Assembly (NCBI GenBank): GCA_947625375.1
Contig: CANQOC010000007.1
Span: 31,167 to 95,166 of the forward strand
Length of the DNA: 64,000 bases
DNA from: an uncultured Clostridia bacterium
Lineage (GTDB): Bacteria; Bacillota; Clostridia; Oscillospirales; Ruminococcaceae
Reading direction: 5' to 3'
This document shows, piece after piece, positions 26,381 through 36,207 of the stretch. Numbering within the stretch: the stretch's first letter is position 1; every line of letters begins with the position of its first letter. The translations under genes were made by a program, and so were the position numbers. The notes beneath the pieces are model-generated. The model did not search any database, was not told the origin of the DNA, and was given only the letters and a program-made list of their open reading frames with translations.

Positions 26381-29300
26381 ATGGTATACAGAATATTCGT
26401 CGAAAAAAAACCGGAGCTTGCCAACGAGGCAAAGTCGCTTTTTTCGGACATCAGGAACCTTTTGCTCATCGACAGCGTCGAAAGCGTCAGGATTCTGAAC
26501 CGCTATGACGCGGAAAACATCACCCGCGAGCTTTTTGACTATTCGGTGAAAAACGTATTTTCGGAGCCTCAGCTCGACGTCGCAACCGAAACCCTCTCGG
26601 CCGACGGCGCGACCGTCTTCGCGGTGGAGTATCTCCCGGGACAGTTCGACCAGAGGGCCGACTCCGCCGCCCAGTGCATACAGATTATATCGCAGGGCGA
26701 GCGCCCGCTTATCCGCTCCGCAAAGGTGTACTGCCTCTACGGGAAGATTTCGGAGACCGAGCTTTCGGAGATTAAAAAATACGTCATCAACCCGGTCGAG
26801 GCGCGCGAGGCGTCGCTCGAAAAGCCGGATACGCTCGTCGTCAAATACGTCATTCCGACCGAGGTCAGGACGCTCGACGGCTTTATCGACCTCGACAGGG
26901 CGGGTCTTGAAAAATTCGTCGCCGACTACAGCCTTGCGATGGACGCCGACGACATCGAGTTCTGTCAGAAGTATTTCCGCTCGGAACACCGCGACCCGAC
27001 CGTCACCGAAATCCGCATGATTGACACATATTGGTCCGACCACTGCCGTCACACCACATTCCTGACAATAATCGACGGAGTTAAGTTCGACGACCCGCTT
27101 TTACAGAGCGCGTATGACGAATACCTGAGGGTCAGGGAAGAAATCAGCACAAAGAAGCCGATTTGTCTTATGGACCTCGCGACCGTCGCGGTAAAATATC
27201 TCAAAAAACAGGGGAAGCTCCCGAAGCTCGACGAGTCGGAGGAAATCAACGCCTGTACCGTCAAAATCGAAATCGAGGCGGACGGCAAAAAAGAGCCTTG
27301 GCTTCTCCTCTTCAAGAACGAGACGCACAATCACCCGACCGAAATCGAGCCGTTCGGCGGAGCGGCGACATGTATCGGCGGGGCAATCCGCGACCCGCTT
27401 TCGGGGCGGAGCTATGTTTACGGCGCGATGAGAGTCACCGGCGCCGCCGACCCGACGGTCCCCGTCTCGGAGACAATTCAGGGAAAGCTGCCCCAGCGAA
27501 AGCTTGTCACGACCGCCGCCGCGGGATATTCTTCATACGGCAACCAAATCGGGCTTGCGACCGGAATCGTCGACGAGCTTTATCACCCGGGATATGCCGC
27601 AAAGAGGCTTGAAATCGGCGCGGTCATCGCCGCAACACCCCAGGAGAACGTCAGGCGCGAGGTTCCCGCTCCCGGCGACGTCGTAATCCTCCTCGGCGGT
27701 TCGACCGGACGCGACGGAATCGGCGGCGCGACGGGGTCGTCGAAGGCCCATAACGCGCACTCGGTCGAGACCTGCGGCGCGGAGGTCCAGAAGGGAAATG
27801 CACCCGAAGAGAGAAAGCTTCAGAGGCTGTTCCGCAGCGCCGAGGCCTCCCGCCTTATAAAGCGCTGCAACGACTTCGGCGCGGGCGGCGTCTCGGTCGC
27901 CATCGGCGAGCTTGCCGACGGACTTGTCATCGACCTCAACGCCGTGCCGAAGAAATATGACGGCCTCGACGGCACCGAGCTCGCCATCAGCGAGTCGCAG
28001 GAGAGAATGGCGGTTGTCGTCGACCCGAAGGACGTCGCGAGGTTCCTTGAAATCGCGAAGAGCGAGAATTTGCAGGCATGCCCCGTCGCGGTCGTACAGG
28101 ACGACCCGAGGCTGGTCATGAACTGGAACGGAAAGAAAATCGTCGACCTCTCCCGCGAATTCCTCAACTCGAACGGCGCGGAAAAGCACATTACCGCCGC
28201 CCCCGCCGCTCCGCATCTCATCAAAAAACCGATTCTCGGAAGCTTCTCCGAGAACATGAAAAAGCTCGCCGGCGACCTTAACATATGTTCAAAGAGGGGT
28301 CTCTCCGAGCGCTTTGACTCGACAATCGGCGCCGGAACCGTCCTTATGCCGTTCGGCGGAAAGAATCAGCTCACGCCGATACAGGCGATGGTTCAGCTCA
28401 TCTCGGTCGAGAAGAAGCACACCGACGACTGCTCGTTCATGGCTTGGGGATACGACCCCTACCTCACCGAGCAGAGTCCCTATCACGGCGCATACAGCGC
28501 GGTCGTCGAGTCGGTGTCGAAGCTTATTGCCACCGGCGCTGACTTCAACGACGTCTACCTCACCTTCCAGGAATACTTCGAGCGCCCGGGCAGCGACCCG
28601 AAGCGCTGGGGCAAACCGCTATCCGCCCTCCTCGGCGCGTTCAGGGCACAGCTTGAGCTCGGAATCGGCGCCATCGGCGGCAAGGACTCGATGAGCGGAA
28701 GCTTCGAGAACCTCGACGTTCCGCCGACGCTCGTAAGCTTTGCGGTGACGACCGGCAAGACCGCCGACGTCGTCTCCCCCGAATTCAAGGCGGGAGGTCA
28801 CCGCGTCGCCCTGATTGCCCCCGAGTACGACGAAAACGGTCTCCCGAAGACCGATTCCCTCTTGGCGGTCTATGACAGGGTCACCTCGCTGCTCCGCTCG
28901 GGAAAAGCCGTCGCGGCGTATACCCCCTGCATGGGCGGCATCGCTGAGGCAGTCCTTAAAATGTCAATCGGAAACGGCATCGGCTTTGAATACGCCGACG
29001 TCACGCCCGAGTTCATCTTCGACCGCCGCACCGGCGCGTTCATCGTCGAGACGGCCGACGAAGCCGTCGGCACAACCGTCGGATATACGACCGACGAACC
29101 GATTATAAGCTATAAGTCCGAAAAGCTCCCGCTCGGCGAGCTGTTAAAGATTTATGAGGACAGGCTCGAGGGCGTCTACAGCTGCAACATCGAACAGGGC
29201 GGAAAGGATATCCCGAACATCAGCTTCGACGGCAGAAGCCGCAAGTCCCCCGCCGTTAAGACCGCGCGTCCGAAGGTCCTTATCCCCGCGTTCCCGGGCA

Positions 29301-30064
29301 CCAACTGTGAATACGACACCGCAAAGGCGATGCGCGACGCGGGCGCCGACCCCGAAATCGCCGTCATCAAAAACCTCTCCTCGGCTGACATCGCCGAGAG
29401 CGTCGAAAAATTCGCCGAAAGCCTCAGAACCGCGCAGATGGTGTTTATCCCCGGCGGCTTCTCGGGCGGCGACGAGCCGGACGGCTCGGCCAAGTTCATC
29501 TGTGCGTTCTTCCGCAACCGCGATATCCGCGACGGCGTCACCGAGCTGCTCAATAAGCGCGACGGACTCATCGGCGGAATATGCAACGGGTTCCAGGCGC
29601 TTGTGAAGCTCGGTCTTGTGACCTTTGGGGAAATCCGCGACGCCGACCCCGAATTCCCGACGCTCACCTTCAACACCATCTCCCGCCACCAGTCGCGGAT
29701 TGTGAGGACGCGGATTGCGTCGAACAAGTCGCCGTGGCTCAAAAACGTCAACGTCGGAGACATCATCAGCGTCCCGATTTCACACGGCGAGGGAAAATTC
29801 ATCGCCTCGGAGGAAATGATTAAAAAGCTCATCGAGAACGGACAGGTTGCGACGCAGTACGTCGACCTTGACGGCAACGCCACCTCGGACGTTCACTTCA
29901 ACCCGAACGGCTCGGCATACGCCATCGAGGGAATCACCTCGCCCGACGGCCGCGTCTTCGGCAAGATGGGGCACTCGGAGCGCTTTGCGAACGGTCTTTA
30001 TAAAAACGTCCCCGGAAACTATGACATCGGAATGTTCCGGGCGGCGGTCGAATATTTCAGGTAA
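26381..30064 (+). CDS. purL: Phosphoribosylformylglycinamidine synthase, single-chain
   Basis: This 1227-residue enzyme contains both the synthase and the glutaminase, so separate purS and purQ are not needed. 'DTYWSDHCRHTTF' near residue 210 and 'FKNETHNHPTEIEPFGGAAT' near 310 mark the synthase half. The C-terminal amidotransferase has 'FIPGGFSGGDEPDG', the nucleophile Cys in 'GGICNGFQALVKLG', and 'PISHGEGKF' for the His/Glu pair. It uses the one-gene layout found in many Clostridia. Last gene of the pur operon; two bases separate it from purD. Confidence 0.96.
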   Translation: MVYRIFVEKKPELANEAKSLFSDIRNLLLIDSVESVRILNRYDAENITRELFDYSVKNVFSEPQLDVATETLSADGATVFAVEYLPGQFDQRADSAAQCIQIISQGERPLIRSAKVYCLYGKISETELSEIKKYVINPVEAREASLEKPDTLVVKYVIPTEVRTLDGFIDLDRAGLEKFVADYSLAMDADDIEFCQKYFRSEHRDPTVTEIRMIDTYWSDHCRHTTFLTIIDGVKFDDPLLQSAYDEYLRVREEISTKKPICLMDLATVAVKYLKKQGKLPKLDESEEINACTVKIEIEADGKKEPWLLLFKNETHNHPTEIEPFGGAATCIGGAIRDPLSGRSYVYGAMRVTGAADPTVPVSETIQGKLPQRKLVTTAAAGYSSYGNQIGLATGIVDELYHPGYAAKRLEIGAVIAATPQENVRREVPAPGDVVILLGGSTGRDGIGGATGSSKAHNAHSVETCGAEVQKGNAPEERKLQRLFRSAEASRLIKRCNDFGAGGVSVAIGELADGLVIDLNAVPKKYDGLDGTELAISESQERMAVVVDPKDVARFLEIAKSENLQACPVAVVQDDPRLVMNWNGKKIVDLSREFLNSNGAEKHITAAPAAPHLIKKPILGSFSENMKKLAGDLNICSKRGLSERFDSTIGAGTVLMPFGGKNQLTPIQAMVQLISVEKKHTDDCSFMAWGYDPYLTEQSPYHGAYSAVVESVSKLIATGADFNDVYLTFQEYFERPGSDPKRWGKPLSALLGAFRAQLELGIGAIGGKDSMSGSFENLDVPPTLVSFAVTTGKTADVVSPEFKAGGHRVALIAPEYDENGLPKTDSLLAVYDRVTSLLRSGKAVAAYTPCMGGIAEAVLKMSIGNGIGFEYADVTPEFIFDRRTGAFIVETADEAVGTTVGYTTDEPIISYKSEKLPLGELLKIYEDRLEGVYSCNIEQGGKDIPNISFDGRSRKSPAVKTARPKVLIPAFPGTNCEYDTAKAMRDAGADPEIAVIKNLSSADIAESVEKFAESLRTAQMVFIPGGFSGGDEPDGSAKFICAFFRNRDIRDGVTELLNKRDGLIGGICNGFQALVKLGLVTFGEIRDADPEFPTLTFNTISRHQSRIVRTRIASNKSPWLKNVNVGDIISVPISHGEGKFIASEEMIKKLIENGQVATQYVDLDGNATSDVHFNPNGSAYAIEGITSPDGRVFGKMGHSERFANGLYKNVPGNYDIGMFRAAVEYFR

Positions 30065-30074
30065 ATTTTATGAA

Positions 30075-30112
30075 AAACAGATGCGCGGGGCGTGTCCTTG
30101 TGCATCTGTTTT
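30075..30112 (+). terminator. Probable terminator after purL
   Basis: AAACAGATGC pairs with GCATCTGTTT across a 17-base loop, and TTGTAAGG follows. The stem is good, the T-run short. Confidence 0.6.
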
Positions 30113-30151
30113 GTAAGGTTATACAAAGTTTTTTAAATCGCGGATATCCGC

Positions 30152-30180
30152 TTGACTTTATCCTGCTACTATGATATCAT
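30152..30180 (+). promoter_or_regulatory. Promoter for the his operon
   Basis: TTGACT (30152-30157) and TATCAT (30175-30180) are 17 bases apart. The 44 bases up to hisZ are too short for a T-box leader, and none is seen. Confidence 0.75.
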
Positions 30181-30224
30181 AATACCACGACGCATTAACA
30201 CACTAAAGCTATCGGAGTGATAAA

Positions 30225-31313
30225 ATGAACTACGCACAAAACCGGCTTCACGAAAAGCTGAGGACGGTATTCGAGACGGCGGGTTATCGCCGGTATAAGA
30301 TGTCGAAATTCGAGGAATACGACCTATACGCCAAAAACAAGGACTTTTTGGTGTCCGAAAACGTCCTGACGTTCACCGACCTCGACGGGCGGCTTATGGC
30401 GCTAAAGCCCGACGTGACGCTGTCGATTGTGAAGAACAGCGCTGCCGAAGGCGTCGAAAAGGTCTATTACCACGAAAACGTCTACCGCGCGTCGAACGGA
30501 AGCCTTGGGTTCAGGGAAATCGCACAGGCGGGTCTCGAGTGCATCGGCGACGTCGACGAATACTGTGTCTGCGAGGTCCTCGGACTTGCCGCGAAGAGCC
30601 TTTCGGCAATCAGCGACAGCCACGAGCTCGACGTCTCGCACCTCGGAATCCTCTGCGAGCTGACCGACCGCGCGGGACTCGACGCCGGCGCAAAAAAAGA
30701 GCTTCTCCGCCTCTTCGGCGAAAAGAACACCGGCGAGCTTAAAAAGCTTTTGGAGCGCGAATCGGTCGCGGTGGACTGTGCCGAGCGGCTTATAAAGCTT
30801 TCGCAGCTCGACGCCGACACAAAGGACGCCGCCAAGGTCCTCCGCCCGCTTCTTTCGGGATATGTCTCGGAGGACGCGCTCGAGCTGTTCCTGTCGACAT
30901 GCGACTTCCTGGGCGAAGAGTTCCCCGGCTCGGTTCGGGTCGACTTTTCGGCCGTCGGCGACATCGGATACTACAGCGGCATCTATTTTGTCGGATATGT
31001 CGGCGGGGTGCCGTCGGGAGTATTAAGCGGAGGGCAGTACGGCGGACTTATGAAAAAGCTCGGCAAGCCCTCGCGCGCAATCGGTTTTGCAATCTGTCTC
31101 GACCTCGTCGACCCGCTTTTCAGCAAGGCCGAGGCCTTCGACGCCGACGTCCTTTTGGTCTATCACGACGCCGACGCAAAGACGGTCTATAAAATCGCCT
31201 CAAAGCTTTCGGGCGGTAAAAGGAGCGTACTTTCGCTGAGGGAGGCGCCCGAGGGAATGAGGTTCGGTGAGGTATATAATATCGTCGGAGGTGAAGCGGT
31301 CCGTGAACGGTGA
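30225..31313 (+). CDS. hisZ: ATP phosphoribosyltransferase regulatory subunit
   Basis: This 362-residue protein is a histidyl-tRNA synthetase paralogue without tRNA-charging function. It shows class II synthetase-like segments: 'FEEYDLYAKNKDFLVSENVL', 'LMALKPDVTLSIVKN', 'YYHENVYRAS' and 'FREIAQAGLECIGD'. The anticodon domain is reduced. It activates the short HisG encoded next and mediates histidine feedback. The 3' end overlaps the hisG start by 11 bases. Confidence 0.93.
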   Translation: MNYAQNRLHEKLRTVFETAGYRRYKMSKFEEYDLYAKNKDFLVSENVLTFTDLDGRLMALKPDVTLSIVKNSAAEGVEKVYYHENVYRASNGSLGFREIAQAGLECIGDVDEYCVCEVLGLAAKSLSAISDSHELDVSHLGILCELTDRAGLDAGAKKELLRLFGEKNTGELKKLLERESVAVDCAERLIKLSQLDADTKDAAKVLRPLLSGYVSEDALELFLSTCDFLGEEFPGSVRVDFSAVGDIGYYSGIYFVGYVGGVPSGVLSGGQYGGLMKKLGKPSRAIGFAICLDLVDPLFSKAEAFDADVLLVYHDADAKTVYKIASKLSGGKRSVLSLREAPEGMRFGEVYNIVGGEAVRER

Positions 31314-31935
31314 CATGATTAACGTCGCGCTTCCGAAGGGAAGGCTCGGCGACAACGTATACGACCTTTTTGCGGCGGCGGGATACCGCTGTCCCGAAAT
31401 CGAGAACCCGGGGCGGAGGCTCACCTTTGAGAATCCCGACGTCGGAATCAGGTATTTCTGGGTGAAGCCGTCGGACGTCGCGATATATGTCGAAAAGGGA
31501 GCGGCCGACATCGGCGTTGCCGGGAAGGATATCCTCCTTGAATACAGTCCCGACGTCTATGAGCTTTTGGACGTCGGACTCGGGAGGTGCAGAATGGCGG
31601 TCGCCGCGCCGAAGGACTTCCGCGACGACACCCGAAAGACCCTGCGCGTCGCGACAAAGTTCCCGAACATCGCAAAGCGGCATTATTCCTCAATCGGGCG
31701 GGACATCGACATCATAAAGCTCAACGGCTCGATTGAGCTTGCGCCGATACTCGGTCTCTCCGACGTTATTGTCGACATCGTCGAGACCGGCGCGACACTT
31801 AAGCAGAACAACTTAGAGGTCTTTTCGACCCTCTTCGACATCAGCGCGCGGCTTATCGCCAACAAGGCGAGCTATCGCTTCAAGCGCGGTGAGATACAAA
31901 AAATCAAGGACAGTCTTCAGGAGGCAATAAGATGA
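31303..31935 (+). CDS. hisG: ATP phosphoribosyltransferase, short form
   Basis: This roughly 210-residue enzyme starts histidine synthesis from ATP and PRPP. It has 'NVALPKGRLGDNVYDLF', 'DVAIYVEKGAADIGVAGKD' and the PRPP-site region 'DVIVDIVETGATLKQNNL'. The regulatory C-terminal domain of long HisG is absent, which explains the need for HisZ. Start taken at the GTG at 31303, eight bases after CGGAGGTGA. The ATG at 31315 is 20 bases from that site and the ATG at 31267 lies deep in hisZ. Confidence 0.93.
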   Translation: MNGDMINVALPKGRLGDNVYDLFAAAGYRCPEIENPGRRLTFENPDVGIRYFWVKPSDVAIYVEKGAADIGVAGKDILLEYSPDVYELLDVGLGRCRMAVAAPKDFRDDTRKTLRVATKFPNIAKRHYSSIGRDIDIIKLNGSIELAPILGLSDVIVDIVETGATLKQNNLEVFSTLFDISARLIANKASYRFKRGEIQKIKDSLQEAIR

Positions 31936-33206
31936 TAAAGATAATCAAGGCGAAAAACGCCGCCGCAAACGAGCTCTTTGAGCGGCAGATACAGACCGCC
32001 GACGTCAGCGAGACCGTCGCGGCAATCATTAAAAACGTCAGGGAAAACGGCGACCGCGCCCTCATCGAATACACCGAAAAATTCGACGGCGCGAAAATAA
32101 GCTCCCTCGAAGTCGGCAAGGACGAAATCAACGACGCGATGATGAACGTCGGCGTCGATTTTCTCAGCATCATGATGGAGGCCGCAAAGAACATCAGGGC
32201 GTTCCATAAAAATCAGGTTCGGCCGGGATTTGTGATGACCGATAAGCCCGGGGTCGTCCTCGGACAGAGGGTACAGCCGCTCGACCGCGTCGGAATATAC
32301 GTCCCCGCGGGGACGGCGCCGCTCCCCTCGACGGTGCTTATGAACGCGATTCCCGCCGTTCTCGCCGGCTGCCGCGAAATCATCATGGTCACCCCCTGCG
32401 GCAAGGACGGGAAAATCATTCCCGAGATGCTCGCCGCCGCGCAGATTGCCGGAGTCACAAGGATATTCCGGGTCGGCGGGGCACAGGCGGTTGCCGCGCT
32501 CGCATACGGCACCGAGAGCATCCCCCGCGTCGACAAAATCGTCGGCCCCGGGAACCAGTATGTCGCGGAGGCAAAGAGACAGGTGTTCGGGCGGGTCGCA
32601 ATCGACATGATTGCCGGTCCGAGCGAAATCCTCATCATTGCGGACAAGTCGGCAAAGCCGGAATATGTTGCCGCCGACCTTCTTTCACAGGCGGAGCACG
32701 ATAAGCTTGCGACCGCCGTCCTCGTGACCGACTGCGAGGAGCTTGCCGAAAAGGTCGCGAAGGAGCTTGACGCACAGCTTGAAAAGCTCTCGCGCCGCGA
32801 AATCGCCTCGGCGTCGATTGAGCGCAACGGTAAAATCATCATCGTCGAAAAGCTTTCGGACGCGATTGCGCTCTCGAACGAGATTGCCCCCGAGCACCTT
32901 GAAATCTGCACCGAGTCGCCGTTCGACGTCCTCGCCGAGATAAAGCACGCGGGTTCGGTCTTCTTGGGGCACAGCTGTCCCGAGCCTCTCGGCGACTATT
33001 TCGCCGGCCCGAATCACACTCTGCCGACCGGCGGCACCGCCCGGTTCTCGAGTCCCCTCTCGGTCGACGACTTCGTCAAGAAGTCACAGTTCAGCTATTT
33101 CTCCGCCGACGCCTTTAAGGACGTCGCCGAAAAGGTCGCCGAATTCGCGAAAAAAGAGGGTCTTACCGCACACGCCGCGAGCGCCGCGATAAGGCTTGAA
33201 AAGTGA
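31932..33206 (+). CDS. hisD: Histidinol dehydrogenase
   Basis: This 424-residue zinc enzyme carries out the last two NAD+-dependent oxidations to histidine. It shows 'GIYVPAGTAPLPSTVLMN', 'TRIFRVGGAQAVAALAYGT', the 'LSQAEHDKLATAVLV' region and 'EPLGDYFAGPNHTLPTGGTA'. It overlaps hisG by four bases. Confidence 0.97.
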   Translation: MIKIIKAKNAAANELFERQIQTADVSETVAAIIKNVRENGDRALIEYTEKFDGAKISSLEVGKDEINDAMMNVGVDFLSIMMEAAKNIRAFHKNQVRPGFVMTDKPGVVLGQRVQPLDRVGIYVPAGTAPLPSTVLMNAIPAVLAGCREIIMVTPCGKDGKIIPEMLAAAQIAGVTRIFRVGGAQAVAALAYGTESIPRVDKIVGPGNQYVAEAKRQVFGRVAIDMIAGPSEILIIADKSAKPEYVAADLLSQAEHDKLATAVLVTDCEELAEKVAKELDAQLEKLSRREIASASIERNGKIIIVEKLSDAIALSNEIAPEHLEICTESPFDVLAEIKHAGSVFLGHSCPEPLGDYFAGPNHTLPTGGTARFSSPLSVDDFVKKSQFSYFSADAFKDVAEKVAEFAKKEGLTAHAASAAIRLEK

Positions 33207-33218
33207 CGGGGTGATAAG

Positions 33219-34289
33219 ATGTCCCGCTTCTTCAACCCCTCCCTCGCCGGTCTCGACCCCTATACCCCGGGGGAGCAGCCGTCGGGCCGAAAATTCATCA
33301 AGCTCAACACCAACGAGCCGCCCTGTCCGCCGTCTCCCCTCGCGATTGAATACGCAAAGACCGAGGCGGCGCGCTGTAACCTCTATCCCCCTCTCGACGG
33401 CGGCGAGCTGAGATTAAAGCTCGCCGAGCACTACGGCGTATCGCCCGAAGAGGTCGTCGTGACGAACGGCTCGGACGAGGTCCTCAATTTTCTGTTCAAG
33501 GCTTTCTGTCACAAGGACAGTCCCGCCGCCTTCGCCGACATCACATACGGCTTTTACAGCGTCTTTGTGGCGCTCAACGGCGTGCCCTTTGAAGAAATCC
33601 CGCTCCGCGACGGATTTAAAATCGCGCCGGAGGACTATATCGGCATCAACAAAAACATCTTCATCGCGAACCCGAATGCCCCGACGGGACTTGTCCTTCC
33701 GCTATGCGACATCGAAAGGATTGCGGAGTCGAACCCGAACAACATCGTCGTCATCGACGAGGCATATATCGACTTCGGCGGCGAAAGCGCCCTCGGACTG
33801 ATAAAAAAATACGGGAATCTCGTCGTCGTGCGGACGTTTTCAAAGTCGCGCGCTCTCGCCGGGGGCCGCGTCGGATACGCTTTTGCCCGCCCCGAAATCA
33901 TCTCGGACATCTATCGGATAATCTATTCAACCAACCCATATAACCTCAGCCGCACCGACATCGCGATGGCGCTCGGCGCGCTCGAGGACGAAGCCTATAC
34001 TCGCGCTCTCGTCGGCGGAATCATCGAGCAGCGCAGGCGCGCCTCGGAGGAGCTGAAAAGCCTCGGCTTCGAGCTGACCGACAGCTCGGCGAATTTCATC
34101 TTCGCGAAGCCGAACGGGATTTCGGCGAAGGAGCTTTATGAGCGGCTCAAGGACCGCGGAATTCTTGTCAGATACTTCGACCGCCCGCGGATATCCGACC
34201 GCCTTCGGATTACGGTCGGCTCGGAGGACGAAATGACCGCGCTTATAAGTGCGGCCGCGGAAATAATGAAAGGACGTGACGGAAAATGA
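33219..34289 (+). CDS. hisC: Histidinol-phosphate aminotransferase
   Basis: This 356-residue class I/II PLP aminotransferase has the PLP lysine in 'VVRTFSKSRALAGGRVGYA' near residue 208. 'IKLNTNEPPCPPSP' at the N-terminus, 'VTNGSDEVLNFLFKAF' and 'IANPNAPTGLVLP' are also typical. It overlaps hisB by four bases. Confidence 0.95.
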   Translation: MSRFFNPSLAGLDPYTPGEQPSGRKFIKLNTNEPPCPPSPLAIEYAKTEAARCNLYPPLDGGELRLKLAEHYGVSPEEVVVTNGSDEVLNFLFKAFCHKDSPAAFADITYGFYSVFVALNGVPFEEIPLRDGFKIAPEDYIGINKNIFIANPNAPTGLVLPLCDIERIAESNPNNIVVIDEAYIDFGGESALGLIKKYGNLVVVRTFSKSRALAGGRVGYAFARPEIISDIYRIIYSTNPYNLSRTDIAMALGALEDEAYTRALVGGIIEQRRRASEELKSLGFELTDSSANFIFAKPNGISAKELYERLKDRGILVRYFDRPRISDRLRITVGSEDEMTALISAAAEIMKGRDGK

Positions 34290-34873
34290 GAACAGCCGAA
34301 ATCAAAAGAAAGACCGCCGAGACCGACATCACCCTGTACCTCAATCTCGACGGAAAAGGCGAGTCCGAAATCAGCTCGGGCGTCGGGTTCATGGACCATA
34401 TGCTGACGCTTCTGGCGAAGCACGGCGGCTTTGACCTTCGCGTCGACTGCAAGGGCGACACCGAGGTCGACGGTCACCACTCGGTCGAGGACATCGGAAT
34501 CGCGCTCGGACAGGCGCTCAAATCCGCGCTCGGCGGCAAGGTCGGCATCAAAAGATACGGCTCGGCGCTTATCCCGATGGACGAGGCGCTTATTCAGTCC
34601 GCGGTCGACGTCTCGGGGCGGGGATATCTCGGATACCGGCTTGAAATCCCGAGCGAAAAGGTTGGCTGTTTCGACACCGAGCTCGTCGAGGAGTTCTTTA
34701 TGGCTCTGACCCGCGAGGCGGACATCTGTCTTCACATCGTCGGACTTTCGGGGAAAAATTCCCACCACATCATCGAGGGCGCGTTCAAGTCGGCCGCAAG
34801 GTCTCTCCGCGAGGCCGTCGAAATCGACGCGAGATTTTCGGAAAGCCTCCCGTCGACCAAGGGGGCGCTCTGA
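34286..34873 (+). CDS. hisB: Imidazoleglycerol-phosphate dehydratase
   Basis: This 195-residue manganese enzyme shows the two His-rich metal motifs, 'DGHHSVEDIGIALGQAL' near residue 63 and 'KNSHHIIEGAFKSAARSLREA' near 155. There is no fused phosphatase domain, unlike the E. coli protein; a PHP phosphatase at the end of the operon takes that role. Confidence 0.97.
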   Translation: MRTAEIKRKTAETDITLYLNLDGKGESEISSGVGFMDHMLTLLAKHGGFDLRVDCKGDTEVDGHHSVEDIGIALGQALKSALGGKVGIKRYGSALIPMDEALIQSAVDVSGRGYLGYRLEIPSEKVGCFDTELVEEFFMALTREADICLHIVGLSGKNSHHIIEGAFKSAARSLREAVEIDARFSESLPSTKGAL

Positions 34874-35481
34874 TGCTCGGGATTATCGACTACGGCGTCG
34901 GAAACCTCTTCTCGCTCAAAAGCTCGCTCCGCTCAATCGGCGCCGAAGCTGTCATGATTGACAGCGCCGAGGGTCTCGGGCGGGTCGACAGAATTGTCCT
35001 CCCCGGGGTCGGGGCGTTCGGCGACGCCGTCGAAAAGCTCCGCCGGACCGGTCTTTTCGACGCGATAAAGCGCGAGGCCGCTTCGGGAAAGCCGATTCTC
35101 GGAATATGCCTCGGGATGCAGATGCTTTTTGAGCGAAGCCTCGAATTCGGCGTCCACGGCGGTCTCGGACTGATTAAAGGCGAGGTAAGGCCGATTTCCG
35201 AGGTCATACCGGCGGGATATAAGATTCCGCACATCGGCTGGAACGAGCTCGACTTTAAGCCGCACCCGCTGTTTAAATACCTTAAGCGCGGCGACTGCGT
35301 CTATTTTGTACATTCATACTATGGCACAAGCTGCCCCTCTGTCATCGCGACGGCAGACTATGGCGCGCCTCTGACCGCCGCCGTCGCGGACAAAAACGTC
35401 ATGGGGTGTCAGTTCCACCCCGAAAAGAGCGGCCCGGTCGGTCTCTCGATTCTTCGGGCGTTCTGTGAGACAGGAGGATAA
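34873..35481 (+). CDS. hisH: Imidazole glycerol phosphate synthase, glutaminase subunit
   Basis: This 202-residue class I amidotransferase has the nucleophile Cys in 'ILGICLGMQMLFE' and the His-x-Glu pair in 'GCQFHPEKSGPVG'. 'IDYGVGNLFSLKSSL' is its usual N-terminus. It passes ammonia to HisF. The ATG overlaps the hisB stop by one base. Confidence 0.97.
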   Translation: MLGIIDYGVGNLFSLKSSLRSIGAEAVMIDSAEGLGRVDRIVLPGVGAFGDAVEKLRRTGLFDAIKREAASGKPILGICLGMQMLFERSLEFGVHGGLGLIKGEVRPISEVIPAGYKIPHIGWNELDFKPHPLFKYLKRGDCVYFVHSYYGTSCPSVIATADYGAPLTAAVADKNVMGCQFHPEKSGPVGLSILRAFCETGG

Positions 35482-35482
35482 T

Positions 35483-36196
35483 ATGAAGATTTTTCCCGCC
35501 ATCGACCTCTTCGGCGGAAAGGCCGTAAGACTGCGCAAGGGCGACTATGCCGCCATGACCGTCTATGGCGAGCACCCCGAGGAGATTGCCGAGGAGTTCA
35601 AAAGGCTCGGCGCAAGCTGTATACACATCGTCGACCTCGAGGGCGCAAAGTCGGGGGATACCCCGAATTTCGACGCGATTAAAAAAATCCTCGCCGTCGG
35701 CGGACTCTTCTCCGAAATCGGCGGGGGTATCCGCAGCATGCCGGCCGTCGAAAAATACCTCTCGGCAGGGGCGTCAAGGGTGATACTCGGGACAGTGGCT
35801 CTTGAGGACGAGGCGTTTTTAGACGCGGCAATCGCGGAATACGGCGAAAAAATCGCCGTCGGCGCCGACGTCAAGGACGGCAACATCGCTGTCCGCGGCT
35901 GGCTCGACCGCTCGGACGTCACTCTTTGGGACTTCGCCAAGAAGATGCAGAAAAAGGGCGTCCGCGCGCTTATCTGCACCGACATCAGCCGCGACGGCGA
36001 GATGAAGGGCGCGAACCTCGGAATGTATAAGCGGCTAAAAAGCGAGCTCGACATCGAAATAATCGCGTCGGGAGGCGTTTCGTCGCTCGAAGAAATTAAA
36101 GTGCTAAAAGAAAGCGGCGTCGGCGGGGCAATCGTCGGAAAGGCTTATTATGAGCATCTTATCGACCTTAAGGACGCCATAGCCGCGGCAGAATGA
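35483..36196 (+). CDS. hisA: ProFAR isomerase
   Basis: This 237-residue TIM barrel starts 'MKIFPAIDLFGGKAVRL' with the catalytic Asp8. The C-terminal phosphate sites include 'IIASGGVSSLEEI' and 'GAIVGKAYYE'. The ATG at 35483 is used because AGGAGG lies before it; the frame also has an earlier ATG at 35465 inside hisH. Confidence 0.95.
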   Translation: MKIFPAIDLFGGKAVRLRKGDYAAMTVYGEHPEEIAEEFKRLGASCIHIVDLEGAKSGDTPNFDAIKKILAVGGLFSEIGGGIRSMPAVEKYLSAGASRVILGTVALEDEAFLDAAIAEYGEKIAVGADVKDGNIAVRGWLDRSDVTLWDFAKKMQKKGVRALICTDISRDGEMKGANLGMYKRLKSELDIEIIASGGVSSLEEIKVLKESGVGGAIVGKAYYEHLIDLKDAIAAAE

Positions 36197-36207
36197 CGGA
36201 GGGAAAA

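Noticed and set aside
30113..30224. Possible T-box or histidine attenuator before hisZ
   Set aside because: Only 44 bases separate the -10 from the ATG; there is no T-box core sequence and no His-rich leader peptide.
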